Of a stretch of 15,707 bases of DNA, positions 1 through 7,655 are shown piece after piece. A program made the translations under genes and the position numbers. Location: NCBI GenBank assembly GCA_003599475.1, contig QZKK01000094.1, positions 1-15,707 of the forward strand. Direction: 5' to 3'. The DNA comes from Desulfobacteraceae bacterium. Lineage in GTDB: Bacteria > Desulfobacterota > Desulfobacteria > Desulfobacterales > SURF-15. The notes under the pieces are model-generated. The model did no database searches, was not told the origin of the DNA, and worked only from the letters and a program-made list of their open reading frames with translations. Position 1 is the first letter of the stretch. The number at the start of each line of letters is the position of its first letter.

Positions 1-33
1 TCTTTGTGCCTTCGTGTCTTGGTGGCTGAATGG
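1..33. repeat. Degenerate repeat-like leader before the sulfurtransferase gene
   Basis: The first 33 bases are built from near-repeats of a short GTG/TTCGTG/TTGGTGG-type phrase ending in GGCTGAA. From memory, similar phrases occur as dispersed intergenic repeats in genomes of sulfate-reducing relatives, but this cannot be verified from the window. It lies immediately upstream of the first gene and contains a GTG at 14 in frame with it, which is unlikely to be the true start. Confidence 0.3.
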
Positions 34-46
34 GAAGAGCGTACCG

Positions 47-901
47 ATGAATGAAAGATTAGCAGGCGACCGCCTGGTCAATACCGAATGGATCGCTGCA
101 AATCTGAATGATCCTGAAGTCCGAATCGTTGAAGTGGGGGATTTGAAAAATCCGGATGCCTATCTTGCGGGGCACATTCCGGGCGCGGTCCACTGGCCTT
201 GGGAATCGTCTTTATGGGAACCCGGGGTGCGTGAAATTGTCTCCCCCGGGTCATTTTCGCGGTTGATGCGGCGAAGCGGTATCGGCCCCGATACGACGAT
301 CGTGCTTTACAGCAGCCTGTGCCAGTACGCCAATTACGCCTTCTGGGTCTGTACCATGCGCGGCCATGAAAAGGTCAGGATCATGAACGGAAACCGGGAT
401 CTTTGGATCCGGGAGAAGCGCCCGTTTACCCGCGAAGTCTCCGAAGTGCCGCCTGCGGCGTATCCGGTCAGACCCGCCGATGAAAGCTGCCGTATCGGGC
501 GGTCGGGAGTCCTCTCCGGCCTGGGAAACCCGGATCGGGTGCTGCTGGACATGAGAACACCGGAGGAGTTTCGAGGAGAACGGGTATCCCCGCCGTGGTT
601 CAAGGTGGATCACGGGGCGGTCAAAAAAGGGCATATCCCGGGGGCCAGGCATTTCTATTATCTCAATCTGCTCCATGAAGACGAAACCTATAGACCCCTG
701 GATGAGCTCCGGCGGGCGTTTCACAATGTCGGGGCTCTGCCGGACAGGGAGATCGTATTCTACTGTCGATTGAGCCACCGGGCAACGCTGGGATGGTTTG
801 TCGCCCGCTGTCTTCTCGGCTATCCGCGCGTAAAGGTCTATGACGGATCCTGGACCGAATGGGGATCCATGTTCGGAATGCCGATTGAAATGGGAAAATG
901 A
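47..901 (+). CDS. Thiosulfate sulfurtransferase (two rhodanese domains, CysA/SseA type)
   Basis: This is a two-domain rhodanese that would move sulfane sulfur from thiosulfate (or a mercapto-acid) to a thiophilic acceptor through a cysteine persulfide in the cytoplasm. I start it at ATG 47, which has GGGAAG nine bases upstream; the protein is 284 residues, usual for the family. An in-frame GTG at 14 would add 11 residues and lies in repeat-like DNA. The N-terminal domain (about residues 8-130) has the usual structural features, including GHIPGAV. The C-terminal domain (about 145-280) ends in YDGSWTEWG and holds the active-site loop CRLSHRA with the catalytic Cys at about residue 240. The CRxxxR loop fits thiosulfate-type rather than mercaptopyruvate-type enzymes (family knowledge). 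It precedes the cupin and TTT genes on the same strand, but 135 bp separate them, so operon membership is uncertain. Confidence 0.88.
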   Translation: MNERLAGDRLVNTEWIAANLNDPEVRIVEVGDLKNPDAYLAGHIPGAVHWPWESSLWEPGVREIVSPGSFSRLMRRSGIGPDTTIVLYSSLCQYANYAFWVCTMRGHEKVRIMNGNRDLWIREKRPFTREVSEVPPAAYPVRPADESCRIGRSGVLSGLGNPDRVLLDMRTPEEFRGERVSPPWFKVDHGAVKKGHIPGARHFYYLNLLHEDETYRPLDELRRAFHNVGALPDREIVFYCRLSHRATLGWFVARCLLGYPRVKVYDGSWTEWGSMFGMPIEMGK

Positions 902-1021
902 CTAAAATGACTAAAATGAACTAAAATTATTAATTGCTAATTGTTAATTGTCAACGCCTGTACACCCTCGGTGTCGATTCGGGGGCTGAAGCCTGAACAC
1001 TGAACACTGAAACCTACTATT
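899..1021. repeat. Low-complexity intergenic tandem repeats
   Basis: The gap between the sulfurtransferase and cupin genes contains three short degenerate arrays. TGACTAAAA-type units occur about three times from the stop codon of the first gene. Next come TTAATTGCTAATTG-type units around 926-950. Finally there is a GAACACT unit twice around 992-1008. No promoter is convincing inside them. Confidence 0.55.
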
Positions 1022-1036
1022 AGAAAGGCAACGCAA

Positions 1037-1510
1037 ATGTCCGAATATGTAAAGCTGAAGGATCTTGTAAAACTGACACACATCGCGCCCCGGACCGGTC
1101 ACTATTCGGATGTCGTCACCGATCTCGAATACGAAAAGGGGTTGGTCATCAAATTCGGGATCAACGACAAGGTCTGCGGTTCCAAGCGGATTTCGATGGG
1201 TAGAACGATCATACCGCCCCATACCGCAAACGAGCGGCATGTTCATCTCAATGCCGAAGCCGCCATGTATATCATCCGAGGCACCATGGTCCTGCTGCTC
1301 GGTCCTGATGCCAAAATCGTCAAATGTCCTCCGGGCACATTCGTCTTTGCTCCGGAGGGGGTGATCCACGGGGTTGCCAACGCCAGCCGGACCGAAGAGG
1401 TGGAGCTTGTTTTCGCCTATGGCGGGGTACCCTCCAAGGAGGCTGCCCGGATCGTCTTCATCGACGATTCAGAAAACGAATATCCGCCCAGGGGGTGGGA
1501 TCAGGAGTAG
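1037..1510 (+). CDS. Cupin-domain protein
   Basis: A single-domain cupin of 157 residues, the normal size for a small cupin_2 protein. Motif 1 is recognisable as HVHLNAE (His68, His70, Glu74). Motif 2 fits the textbook pattern G-x5-P-x-G-x2-H-x3-N exactly (residues 100-115), with His111. Together these give the expected 3-His/1-Glu metal site. The substrate cannot be read from sequence; small cupins act as isomerases, dioxygenases, decarboxylases or ligand sensors. AGAAAGG lies upstream of ATG 1037. The gene ends 62 bp before TctB and lies on the same strand as the TTT genes, so it may process or sense the imported acid. It is soluble and has no signal peptide. Confidence 0.85.
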   Translation: MSEYVKLKDLVKLTHIAPRTGHYSDVVTDLEYEKGLVIKFGINDKVCGSKRISMGRTIIPPHTANERHVHLNAEAAMYIIRGTMVLLLGPDAKIVKCPPGTFVFAPEGVIHGVANASRTEEVELVFAYGGVPSKEAARIVFIDDSENEYPPRGWDQE

Positions 1511-1572
1511 GAACAGGCCCGTCCATCCGGTCCTCCGACCTTGCGTCAAACGATTTTTCTGGAGGGGAGAGT

Positions 1573-2100
1573 ATGGAAGAAGCAAAGGGGGGTGCCGATT
1601 TTCGATCCTGTTTACGAATCTGGAAAGACAGGATCAATTTCAATACGGTTGCCGCTTTATTCCTGATCGTTTTTTCCGTCACGGCCTTTTTATCGATTCC
1701 CAGCCAGATCGAAGAGCCGAGGCTCTTCATGGGCCGTTCGTTGATGTACATGACACCGAGCTTTTTCCCTCGTTTGAGCATCATCGCGCTTTTCATTCTG
1801 AGCGTTTGGTATCTGACGCACAGCTTCGCCATCAAGGAGAAGAATCTCTTCAGGAAAGTCGGCAGGAAAAGCGGCATCCGGGTTCTAATGACTTTTTTCG
1901 TTGCGGTGGGCTATGCCCTCCTGTTCGAGCCTCTGGGGTTTGTCCTTTCGAGCGCCCTGATGGCGGCCACTCTGACCGTCTATTACGGCAACCGCAATTT
2001 CTTCATCATTCTTCTGGTTCTTGCGGGGGCTCCTCTTGCCATTTATTTCACTTTCACCCAGGTCTTGAAGGTTTCCTTGCCGGAAGGGGTGTTGTTTTAA
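1573..2100 (+). CDS. tctB: Tripartite tricarboxylate transporter, small membrane subunit TctB
   Basis: A 175-residue protein with four hydrophobic segments at about residues 23-43, 63-84, 102-136 and 142-165, matching the four-helix layout and size of TctB. The start is ATG 1573, eight bases after a very strong GGAGGGGAG site; upstream in-frame codons overlap the cupin gene and are not used. TctB is the small membrane partner of TctA in secondary TTT carriers. The LFEPLGF segment in the third hydrophobic region is typical of the family. It is followed by TctC after 125 bp and then TctA, giving the order B-C-A instead of the commoner C-B-A. Confidence 0.85.
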   Translation: MEEAKGGADFRSCLRIWKDRINFNTVAALFLIVFSVTAFLSIPSQIEEPRLFMGRSLMYMTPSFFPRLSIIALFILSVWYLTHSFAIKEKNLFRKVGRKSGIRVLMTFFVAVGYALLFEPLGFVLSSALMAATLTVYYGNRNFFIILLVLAGAPLAIYFTFTQVLKVSLPEGVLF

Positions 2101-2225
2101 GACATTATGAGCGATCGTCGAGAATGAAAGGAGGTGAAAGTCGGCAGTCATCCGGTCACCGAAGCCGCAAGCTTCGAATTGTGACATCCCTTGTCTTCAA
2201 CCATCTCTTTTAAGGAGAAAGCCTC

Positions 2226-3197
2226 ATGAAAACGAAGAACCTTTTTTCCTCTCTTTGGATCGTTCTCCTGGCGATTTTTCTGACGGGTGGGATTGCACTG
2301 GCGGCAGGCTACCCGGAAAAGCCGATCACGCTGATCATTCCTCTGGGGGCGGGAGGATCCCACGATCTGAACGCACGGGTTTTTACCAGCGTCATTCCTA
2401 CCTACCTGGAGCAGCCGATGGTGATCAAGCTCATGCCGGGGGCGGGCGGACAGACCGGAACGGCGGCGGCGGTGAGGGCGAAACCGGACGGTTATACGCT
2501 GATTTTCACTCACAACTTCATCGATCAGCTTCAGCCTCAGATTGAAAAGCTCCCCTATGACACCACCAAAGAGCTGATTTCCGTCTGGCGGCTCAACTAC
2601 GGCCCCCCCTGCTTCTACGGACTTTCGGACAGACCGTACAAGACGCTGCAGGAGATGCTCGATTACGGAAAGAAGAATCCAGGCAAGCTGGTGTTCGGCA
2701 CAACCGGCCAGTGGGGCGCCGGAATGACGCCGGGAGCCGTCGTGCTGACGCGGGCCGGAGTGGAGGCGACCTACGTCCCCTACCAGGGCGGCGGTCCGGC
2801 TTTGCAGGCCGCCCTTGCGGGCGACGTCGATTTTACCGTGGGTTTCCCGGCCCAGGGGCTGCCGCATCTGAAGACCGGAAAGCTCCGATTCTATGCGGTC
2901 GGAGCCGAGAAAAGGCTCAAGGAAGCGCCGGAAGTACCGACTCTGCCGGAGCTCGGATATCCAGTCGGCAGCCTATTGATGAGCCGCGTCATCATGGCCC
3001 CTCGCGAGACGCCTCCGGAGCGGATCAAGATCCTGCAGGATGCCTTCCGCAAGCTCTATCAGGATAAGACCTTCCTGAACCTGATGCAAAGCCTGGGAGA
3101 GAACGTGGAGTATATGGACGGACCCGATTACGAGAAAGTACGGGCCGAACAGAAGGAGGAATATAAGAATCTCGTCAAGAAAATTACCGGGAAATAG
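2226..3197 (+). CDS. tctC: Tripartite tricarboxylate transporter substrate-binding protein TctC (Bug family)
   Basis: A periplasmic solute-binding protein of 323 residues. Residues 1-26 form a Sec signal peptide: KTK, then a hydrophobic stretch, then a cleavage site around ALA/A. The mature protein begins YPEKPITLIIP, the normal first strand of Bug proteins, followed by the ligand-loop motif GAGGSHDLNAR. The GAGGQTGT and KPDGYTL motifs and the VPYQGGGPALQAALAGDVD region are also family hallmarks. Bug proteins bind carboxylates or related small molecules, and the ligand here is not predictable. AAGGAG lies eight bases before ATG 2226. A stem-loop starts 31 bp after the stop and could help maintain higher expression of this subunit than of TctA. 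Confidence 0.92.
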   Translation: MKTKNLFSSLWIVLLAIFLTGGIALAAGYPEKPITLIIPLGAGGSHDLNARVFTSVIPTYLEQPMVIKLMPGAGGQTGTAAAVRAKPDGYTLIFTHNFIDQLQPQIEKLPYDTTKELISVWRLNYGPPCFYGLSDRPYKTLQEMLDYGKKNPGKLVFGTTGQWGAGMTPGAVVLTRAGVEATYVPYQGGGPALQAALAGDVDFTVGFPAQGLPHLKTGKLRFYAVGAEKRLKEAPEVPTLPELGYPVGSLLMSRVIMAPRETPPERIKILQDAFRKLYQDKTFLNLMQSLGENVEYMDGPDYEKVRAEQKEEYKNLVKKITGK

Positions 3198-3228
3198 ATC
3201 CATCGATACCGGAGCCAAATCCGGACGA

Positions 3229-3266
3229 GGCGACCGGCAGGCGGAAGCTGCTGCGCACCGGTCGCC
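3229..3266 (+). promoter_or_regulatory. Stem-loop between tctC and tctA
   Basis: GGCGACCGG at 3229-3237 pairs perfectly with CCGGTCGCC at 3258-3266 across a 20-base loop, 31 bases after the tctC stop. No T-run follows, so it does not look like a strong intrinsic terminator. An mRNA-stabilising or partially terminating element that favours the binding-protein transcript is plausible (inference). Confidence 0.5.
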
Positions 3267-3280
3267 ATCCGGTTGATCGG

Positions 3281-3385
3281 GTGCTCCCTTTTTACCGAAA
3301 AGGGGTTCGACCGCAAACCGGTAAAGCGACCGGCGGAAGTGCTCACCCATTTGCCGAAATCGGGTTTGACCTGAAATCGGTAAAA
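3281..3385. repeat. Two-copy imperfect direct repeat in the tctC-tctA gap
   Basis: A block starting GTGCTC and ending CGGTAAA occurs at 3281-3326 and again at 3339-3385, about 70-75 percent identical by eye. A GCGACCGGC..GCGGAA element precedes each copy in longer or shorter form (3230 and 3326). The period is about 58 bp. The rest of the 345-bp gap (3198-3542) holds no gene I can support; the ribosome site for tctA lies at its end. Confidence 0.6.
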
Positions 3386-3542
3386 GAATTTACTGCTGGT
3401 CATTGAGGAAGATCCCCTGCGGCTTGTCTGAGCCAGGCGGAGATCCCGCTTGGGAGGCCGCTGGATGCTCGGTTTCTGAGACCTCGCATCGGACGCGGCA
3501 ATTGAAATCGATCCAGTCGCATGTCCGGAAGGAGTTTCGACG

Positions 3543-5075
3543 ATGTGGGAAAGCTTCACACAGGGCCTGATGCTGGCTTTCAGTTGGAAGATTTTTGCGA
3601 TGATGAGCCTTGGGATGCTCATCGGAATTCTGGTCGGTGCGCTCCCCGGTTTTACAACCGTCATGGCCATGGCGATCTTGCTGCCGATCTCTTTCTTTAT
3701 GCCTCCACTGATCGGAATTCCTTTTCTGATCGCACTCACCAAAGGCGGCATTTACGGGGGAAGCATCCCCGCCATCCTGATTTCCATCCCCGGAACCGGT
3801 GCTGCGGTCGCCACAACCTTCGACGGCCCGGCTCTGGCCAAAAAAGGCGAGGCCCGCAAGGCCATGGAAATGGCCCTGTTTGCATCTGTTTTCGGGGATC
3901 TCTCAAGCGACGTCCTGACCTTGTTGTTCATCGGCCCGATCGCGTTGATCGCCTTGCGGTTCGGCCCGCCGGAGCTTACCGCCATCGTGCTGCTGAGCCT
4001 GATCATCATCTCGGCAACTGCCTCGGGTGCGCTCGTCAAAGGACTGATCATGGGGGCGATCGGGCTGTTGTTCTCCATGGTGGGGCAGGATCCGCTCGGG
4101 TTCATGCAGCGGTTTACATTCGACATTTTCGCTCTGAAAGCGGGAATCCCGCTGCTGCCCATGCTGATCGGCGTATTCGCCATCCCCGAGATCCTCTTGG
4201 CCGTGGAAAAAGAGTCCGCCACTTACATGTCCGAGAAGGTCGATCTCTCCAGAGTCGGCGAGAGATTGAAGTTTACCGAATTTCGACGCTGTTTTCGAAC
4301 GATTTTACGGTCGACCGGCATCGGGTCCGCCATTGGTGCCTGCCCGGGAGTCGGTCAGGTGGTGGCCGCCTTTATCGGATATGCCGCAGCCGTCAATGCC
4401 TCTTCCCACCCTGAGACTTTCGGCAAGGGCGAACTGGAGGGCGTTGCAGCGGCTGAAGCCGCCAACAATGCCGTCAATGGTCCAACCCTGGTTCCGCTGC
4501 TTACGCTGGGGATACCCGGCGACAACGTCACCGCCATTATGCTTGGGGCCTTTATCGCTCATGGCATCCGGCCGGGACCTCAGCTCATGTCCGAGCAGGG
4601 CCCGCTTGTTTTCGGCATCCTGATGGCCATGGTTTTTGCAAACATCCTGTTCGTCTCGATCGGCTACGTGACCATTCCTTTTTTTGCCAGAATCGTTACC
4701 ATCCGTAAGTCCGTTCTGCTGCCGTTGATCACGATCTTCGCTTTCGCCGGATCCTACGTCTATCGTTCCGATCCCTTCGATCTGATCATCCTGGCCGCTT
4801 TCGGCGGATTCGGGTATGTCTGCCGGAAGCTGCACTTCGACATCTCACCGATGGTTATGGCCTTCATCCTGGGGCCGATTCTGGAGTATTCTTTCGGACA
4901 AACCCTCAGCCTGGCTAAGGGGAATCTGTTCCATTACCTGTTTATCGTCCGGCCGATTGCCGGACTGATCTTCCTGGCGATTCCGATTATATCCTTCTGG
5001 TTCTGGCGAAGAACGTTGAGGAAACGGAAAAAGAAAACTGCGGAACCGGCCGCGGCAAGGGAAGCCGGAGTTTAG
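3543..5075 (+). CDS. tctA: Tripartite tricarboxylate transporter, large permease subunit TctA
   Basis: The 510-residue large permease of the TTT system, with about a dozen hydrophobic segments and the usual family length. Signature stretches are GALPGFTTVMAMAILLP near the N-terminus, GGIYGGSIPAILISIPGTG at about residues 70-90, and the second-half repeat GIGSAIGACPGVGQ, EAANNAVNG and LTLGIPGDNVTA at about 260-335. The duplicated Pro/Gly-rich loops are typical of the substrate path in TctA. GGAAGGAG stands about eight bases before ATG 3543. The C-terminus is a basic cytoplasmic tail. The dehydrogenase gene follows after only 39 bp, so the two are probably cotranscribed. Confidence 0.94.
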   Translation: MWESFTQGLMLAFSWKIFAMMSLGMLIGILVGALPGFTTVMAMAILLPISFFMPPLIGIPFLIALTKGGIYGGSIPAILISIPGTGAAVATTFDGPALAKKGEARKAMEMALFASVFGDLSSDVLTLLFIGPIALIALRFGPPELTAIVLLSLIIISATASGALVKGLIMGAIGLLFSMVGQDPLGFMQRFTFDIFALKAGIPLLPMLIGVFAIPEILLAVEKESATYMSEKVDLSRVGERLKFTEFRRCFRTILRSTGIGSAIGACPGVGQVVAAFIGYAAAVNASSHPETFGKGELEGVAAAEAANNAVNGPTLVPLLTLGIPGDNVTAIMLGAFIAHGIRPGPQLMSEQGPLVFGILMAMVFANILFVSIGYVTIPFFARIVTIRKSVLLPLITIFAFAGSYVYRSDPFDLIILAAFGGFGYVCRKLHFDISPMVMAFILGPILEYSFGQTLSLAKGNLFHYLFIVRPIAGLIFLAIPIISFWFWRRTLRKRKKKTAEPAAAREAGV

Positions 5076-5114
5076 CAGATCGAATCATCCGCTGAGATGT
5101 GGGGGGTAAAGCGC

Positions 5115-5999
5115 ATGAAAAAGGAGAGGATCGGATTCATCGGTCTTGGGTTGATGGGCAAGGGAATGGTTCGAAATCTTCTTTCCGCGGACTATCGGGT
5201 GATCGGTTACGACATCTCCCCGTCGGAAATCGCCGCTGTAATCGAAATGGGCGCAGAGGCAAGCAGCGATCCTGCCGATCTGGTCGATCGAGTGGATCTG
5301 ATCATGCTGTCCCTGCCCAATTCCAAGGTCGTGGAGGATGTGATTCTCCATGCACTCAAGCTGCCGGAAAAGGGGAGGCGAGGGTTAGTGGTAATCGACA
5401 CCACTACGGCCGACCCGCTCATGTCCGCCGAAATGGCAGCGGGATTGAAGACAAAGGGGATCGAAATGCTCGATGCCACCATCAGCGGCACCAGCAAAAT
5501 GTGCGCGGAAAGAGATGTTACATTTATGGTCGGTGGGAGTCGGGATGTTTATAAAGATTGCGAGCCGGTATTTGCCACCTTGGGGCGGAGGAGCAGCTAC
5601 CTCGGGAAAAACGGTTCCGGCGCACTGATGAAGTTGATCGTCAATCTGGTTCTAGGGCTGAATCGAATGGTTCTGGCCGAAGGACTCTCCCTGGGGAAAA
5701 AGGCCGGTATGGATCAGAATACCATTTTAGAGGTACTGAAGAATTCCGCAGCATACTCCCGGGCAATGGATATGAAAGGGCTTAAGATGATCGATAAGGA
5801 TTTCCTGCCGCCTGAGGGGAAGTTGGCCTTTCATCTCAAGGATGTGCGGCTGATCCTCGATCTGGCGAGCCGCCTCGATTTTCCTTTGCCGCTCAGCAGC
5901 CTTCACGCGCAGGCGCTGACCTCCCAGGTCGCAAAAGGCCGGGGTGAATGGGACAATTCCGGCATCATCGCCTTCTATAACGAGCTTGCAAACATCTGA
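5115..5999 (+). CDS. 3-hydroxyisobutyrate dehydrogenase-like beta-hydroxyacid dehydrogenase
   Basis: A cytoplasmic NAD-dependent oxidoreductase of 294 residues, the standard length. The Rossmann motif GLGLMG carries Gly10, Gly12 and Gly15. Asp33 at the end of the second strand (GYD) points to NAD rather than NADP. The substrate-binding segment DATISGT (about 120-126) replaces the commoner DAPVSGG. The catalytic Lys is Lys173 in GSGALMKLIVN. I chose ATG 5115 because GGGGGG lies 8-9 bases upstream; the in-frame ATG at 5097 lacks a ribosome site. The enzyme would oxidise a 3-hydroxy acid to the semialdehyde or reduce it in reverse. Its position right behind tctA suggests that it handles the acid imported by the TTT carrier. 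The exact substrate is unknown. Confidence 0.9.
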   Translation: MKKERIGFIGLGLMGKGMVRNLLSADYRVIGYDISPSEIAAVIEMGAEASSDPADLVDRVDLIMLSLPNSKVVEDVILHALKLPEKGRRGLVVIDTTTADPLMSAEMAAGLKTKGIEMLDATISGTSKMCAERDVTFMVGGSRDVYKDCEPVFATLGRRSSYLGKNGSGALMKLIVNLVLGLNRMVLAEGLSLGKKAGMDQNTILEVLKNSAAYSRAMDMKGLKMIDKDFLPPEGKLAFHLKDVRLILDLASRLDFPLPLSSLHAQALTSQVAKGRGEWDNSGIIAFYNELANI

Positions 6000-6017
6000 T
6001 GCGGGCAGGAGAATTCA

Positions 6018-6349
6018 ATGAGAATCACTGAAACGATTCCGGATGTCCAGGAGCTCGACCGGTTGGAATTATGCAAACATGTGATCGATACGCTGGGGCT
6101 GCCGGCGGAGGCGGTGAATCCTCTGGTCATCCGATCTTTGGCTCTGAATGCGATCTCGAACGGGTAAGGGCACTCAGAAAAGAGACGGACCGCTATGGTC
6201 CGCCGATGCCCTTTAACACAAAACCGGGTGTTTTCCGCGACTGGCGCCGGCCGGAGCTGTACCGAAAGAATTTTGCCTCCGCTATTACCACCACAAATAT
6301 GGATGTGCGGATCTATTTTGTGGCTTTTCTGATTTTGGTGCTCCAATAG
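6018..6349 (+). pseudogene. Frameshifted gene of unknown function downstream of the dehydrogenase
   Basis: AGGAG at 6007-6011 precedes ATG 6018, opening a 49-codon frame (MRITETIPDVQ...LALNAISNG) that stops at 6167. Another frame then reads well from about 6150 (DLERVRALRKETDRYG, then FNTKPGVFRDWRRPELYR), without a start of its own, to a stop at 6347-6349. The simplest reading is one gene with a small indel near 6145-6160. The last 20 residues become hydrophobic and lose coherence, so the 3' end may also be replaced. I do not recognise the family. The spacing of 18 bp after the dehydrogenase stop suggests that it was the last gene of the TTT operon. Alternatively, only the 49-residue peptide is made. 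Confidence 0.45.
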
Positions 6350-6351
6350 AC

Positions 6352-6716
6352 CTATACCTTCGAATGAGGTTTCCAGCTTCTCCTTCCGTACGGAATTCCA
6401 AGCTTGTTCATCCGGTTCCTGAGTGTATTTGGATTTAGCCCGAGGATTTCTGCAGCTCCTCCCGGACCGTTGATCTTGCCATCAGCTCTCTCCAAAGCCT
6501 GCCTGATGTGCTGGGCATTGATCTCGTCCAGCGAAAGCACGGTTCGGTGTGGACCTGATTCCCGACCCCCTCCGTAATCTCCGGAAACTGGAGTGGCCGA
6601 AAGCGTCTCAAACGAAAGCATCCCTCCCCGGTTCTGGATCAGAGCCCGTTCGACCACGTTTTGCAGTTCGCGCACATTGCCCGGCCAGTCATACGCCTTG
6701 AGCCTAATCGTCTCCG
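6352..6716 (-). pseudogene. C-terminal remnant of a sigma-54-dependent (NtrC/FhlA-type) activator
   Basis: Read on the minus strand, this encodes the end of the AAA+ domain, LKAYDWPGNVRELQNVVERAL, followed by a linker and a Fis-type helix-turn-helix (GGAAEILGLNPNTLRNRMNKLGI) with a normal C-terminus. WPGNVREL is the hallmark of sigma-54 activators. About 120 codons remain of a protein usually 450-700 residues long; the GAFTGA and Walker motifs are absent. Homology stops abruptly near 6705-6716, where the complementary strand becomes a kinase remnant. A GTG at 6675 could serve as a start, but the product would lack ATPase function. It is best treated as a pseudogene. Confidence 0.8.
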
Positions 6717-7205
6717 AAGACCGTACCTGGTATCAGCTCAAAGCCATGCCGTATCGCACCACGGACAATATCATTGACGGCGTGGTGATGACACAGAGGG
6801 AGAGACGATCAGAAGAAGCTTCTGGAGACGATTCGCTCCTTGATTTCCGAGTCGATTCAGTCTTCACGCTCGATTACAGCCGAGCTTTCACCGCCGATTC
6901 TTTACCAGAACGGGCTGCCGGCCGGACTGAATTGGCTTGCCCGGTCGATGCAGGAAAAATACGGGTTTGCGGTAGAGTTGAAGCTTGAGGACTTCGTCAT
7001 TTCGCAGCAGGATTTGATCATTGTCCTCTTTCAATCAGCACGCGAGCTTCTTTTCAATACACTCAAGCATTCCGGGGTCAAGTCTGCAATCGTCGCGCTT
7101 GTCAAAAACGGGTCGGATCGAATAGAGCTTGTGGTAAGCGATGCCGGAAAGGGTTTTGACGAATGTTTTTCTATCCGCAATTCGGGGAGAAGACTGATTT
7201 TTTAA
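6706..7205 (+). pseudogene. Remnant of a PAS-domain sensor histidine kinase (HisKA_3/HATPase type)
   Basis: Two frames carry pieces of one kinase. From 6706 to about 6790 the frame reads DRTWYQLKAMPYRTTDNIID, the C-terminal half of the PAS domain seen in CheR/PAS kinases. From about 6804 a different frame reads KKLLETIRSLISESI, then AELSPPILYQNGLPAGLNWL, then SARELLFNTLKHSGV (the HATPase N-box) and VVSDAGKGFD (the DxGxGF G1 box). The phospho-acceptor region and the end of the ATPase domain are missing or scrambled, and the frame stops at 7203-7205. The N-terminus is cut off at the same point as the sigma-54 remnant, so one deletion between divergent genes could explain both. It is not expected to be functional. 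Confidence 0.75.
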
Positions 7206-7289
7206 CTCCTAAAGTCCGGTTATTCAGGGTGCGTCTTGATTCTTTGAGATGGGGCGGGATCTACCTGGTTGTAGAATTTCCGAGACGTT

Positions 7290-7655
7290 TCAGAGTGCGA
7301 TACGCAAATCGATTTCATCATAATTCACTTGAGGCGACAGGCGGTTGTGTGCCGTTTCGGTTTCCACCAAACCCACCTGAGATAGAAATTTTACATCTTC
7401 AGCTACGTTTTTGATGTTTCTGCCGGAGAATTTGGCCAATTGGTTGATCGATTCCGGCTTAGTCGTTTTGATAATATGCAGCAACTCCATTCTGCGTGGT
7501 GTAATGGCTTTTCGAAAAGCTTCGATACTGGTAAAATAGATGCCGGTTTCCTCCCGAACGGTTTCTCCACGGGCAAGGGCCTCACCGGCTGCTACGAAAT
7601 CATCCATGGCAGTATGAACATCCTTGATCCCGATTTTGATTGTTTTCGTCTTCAT
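7290..7655 (-). CDS. TumA-like antitoxin, winged-helix DNA-binding protein
   Basis: A 121-residue protein with a helix-turn-helix at about residues 52-100 (ELLHIIKTTKPESINQLAKFSG, then VAEDVKFLSQVGLVE), typical of the MarR-like putative DNA-binding proteins encoded next to TumE/DUF6516 toxins. The N-terminal half, rich in Ala/Glu, probably neutralises the toxin. Its ATG overlaps the TAA of the toxin gene (TAATG), and AGGAG sits inside the last codons of that gene, so translation is coupled. As the DNA-binding partner it most likely autorepresses through the palindrome in the toxin promoter (inference). The gene appears intact although both sides of the locus are eroded. Confidence 0.8.
   Translation of the reverse strand: MKTKTIKIGIKDVHTAMDDFVAAGEALARGETVREETGIYFTSIEAFRKAITPRRMELLHIIKTTKPESINQLAKFSGRNIKNVAEDVKFLSQVGLVETETAHNRLSPQVNYDEIDLRIAL

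Noticed and set aside
3521..4414. 297-codon plus-strand frame inside tctA
   Set aside because: Shifted frame of a clear TctA gene, with His/Arg-rich low-complexity translation and no motif.
6182..6200. CGGACC/GGTCCG hairpin as a terminator
   Set aside because: It lies within broken coding sequence and has no T-run.
6593..6988. Single 131-codon plus-strand frame crossing the regulator/kinase junction
   Set aside because: Its first part is antisense to the sigma-54 remnant and its last part is the wrong frame for the kinase; only the middle is real PAS sequence.
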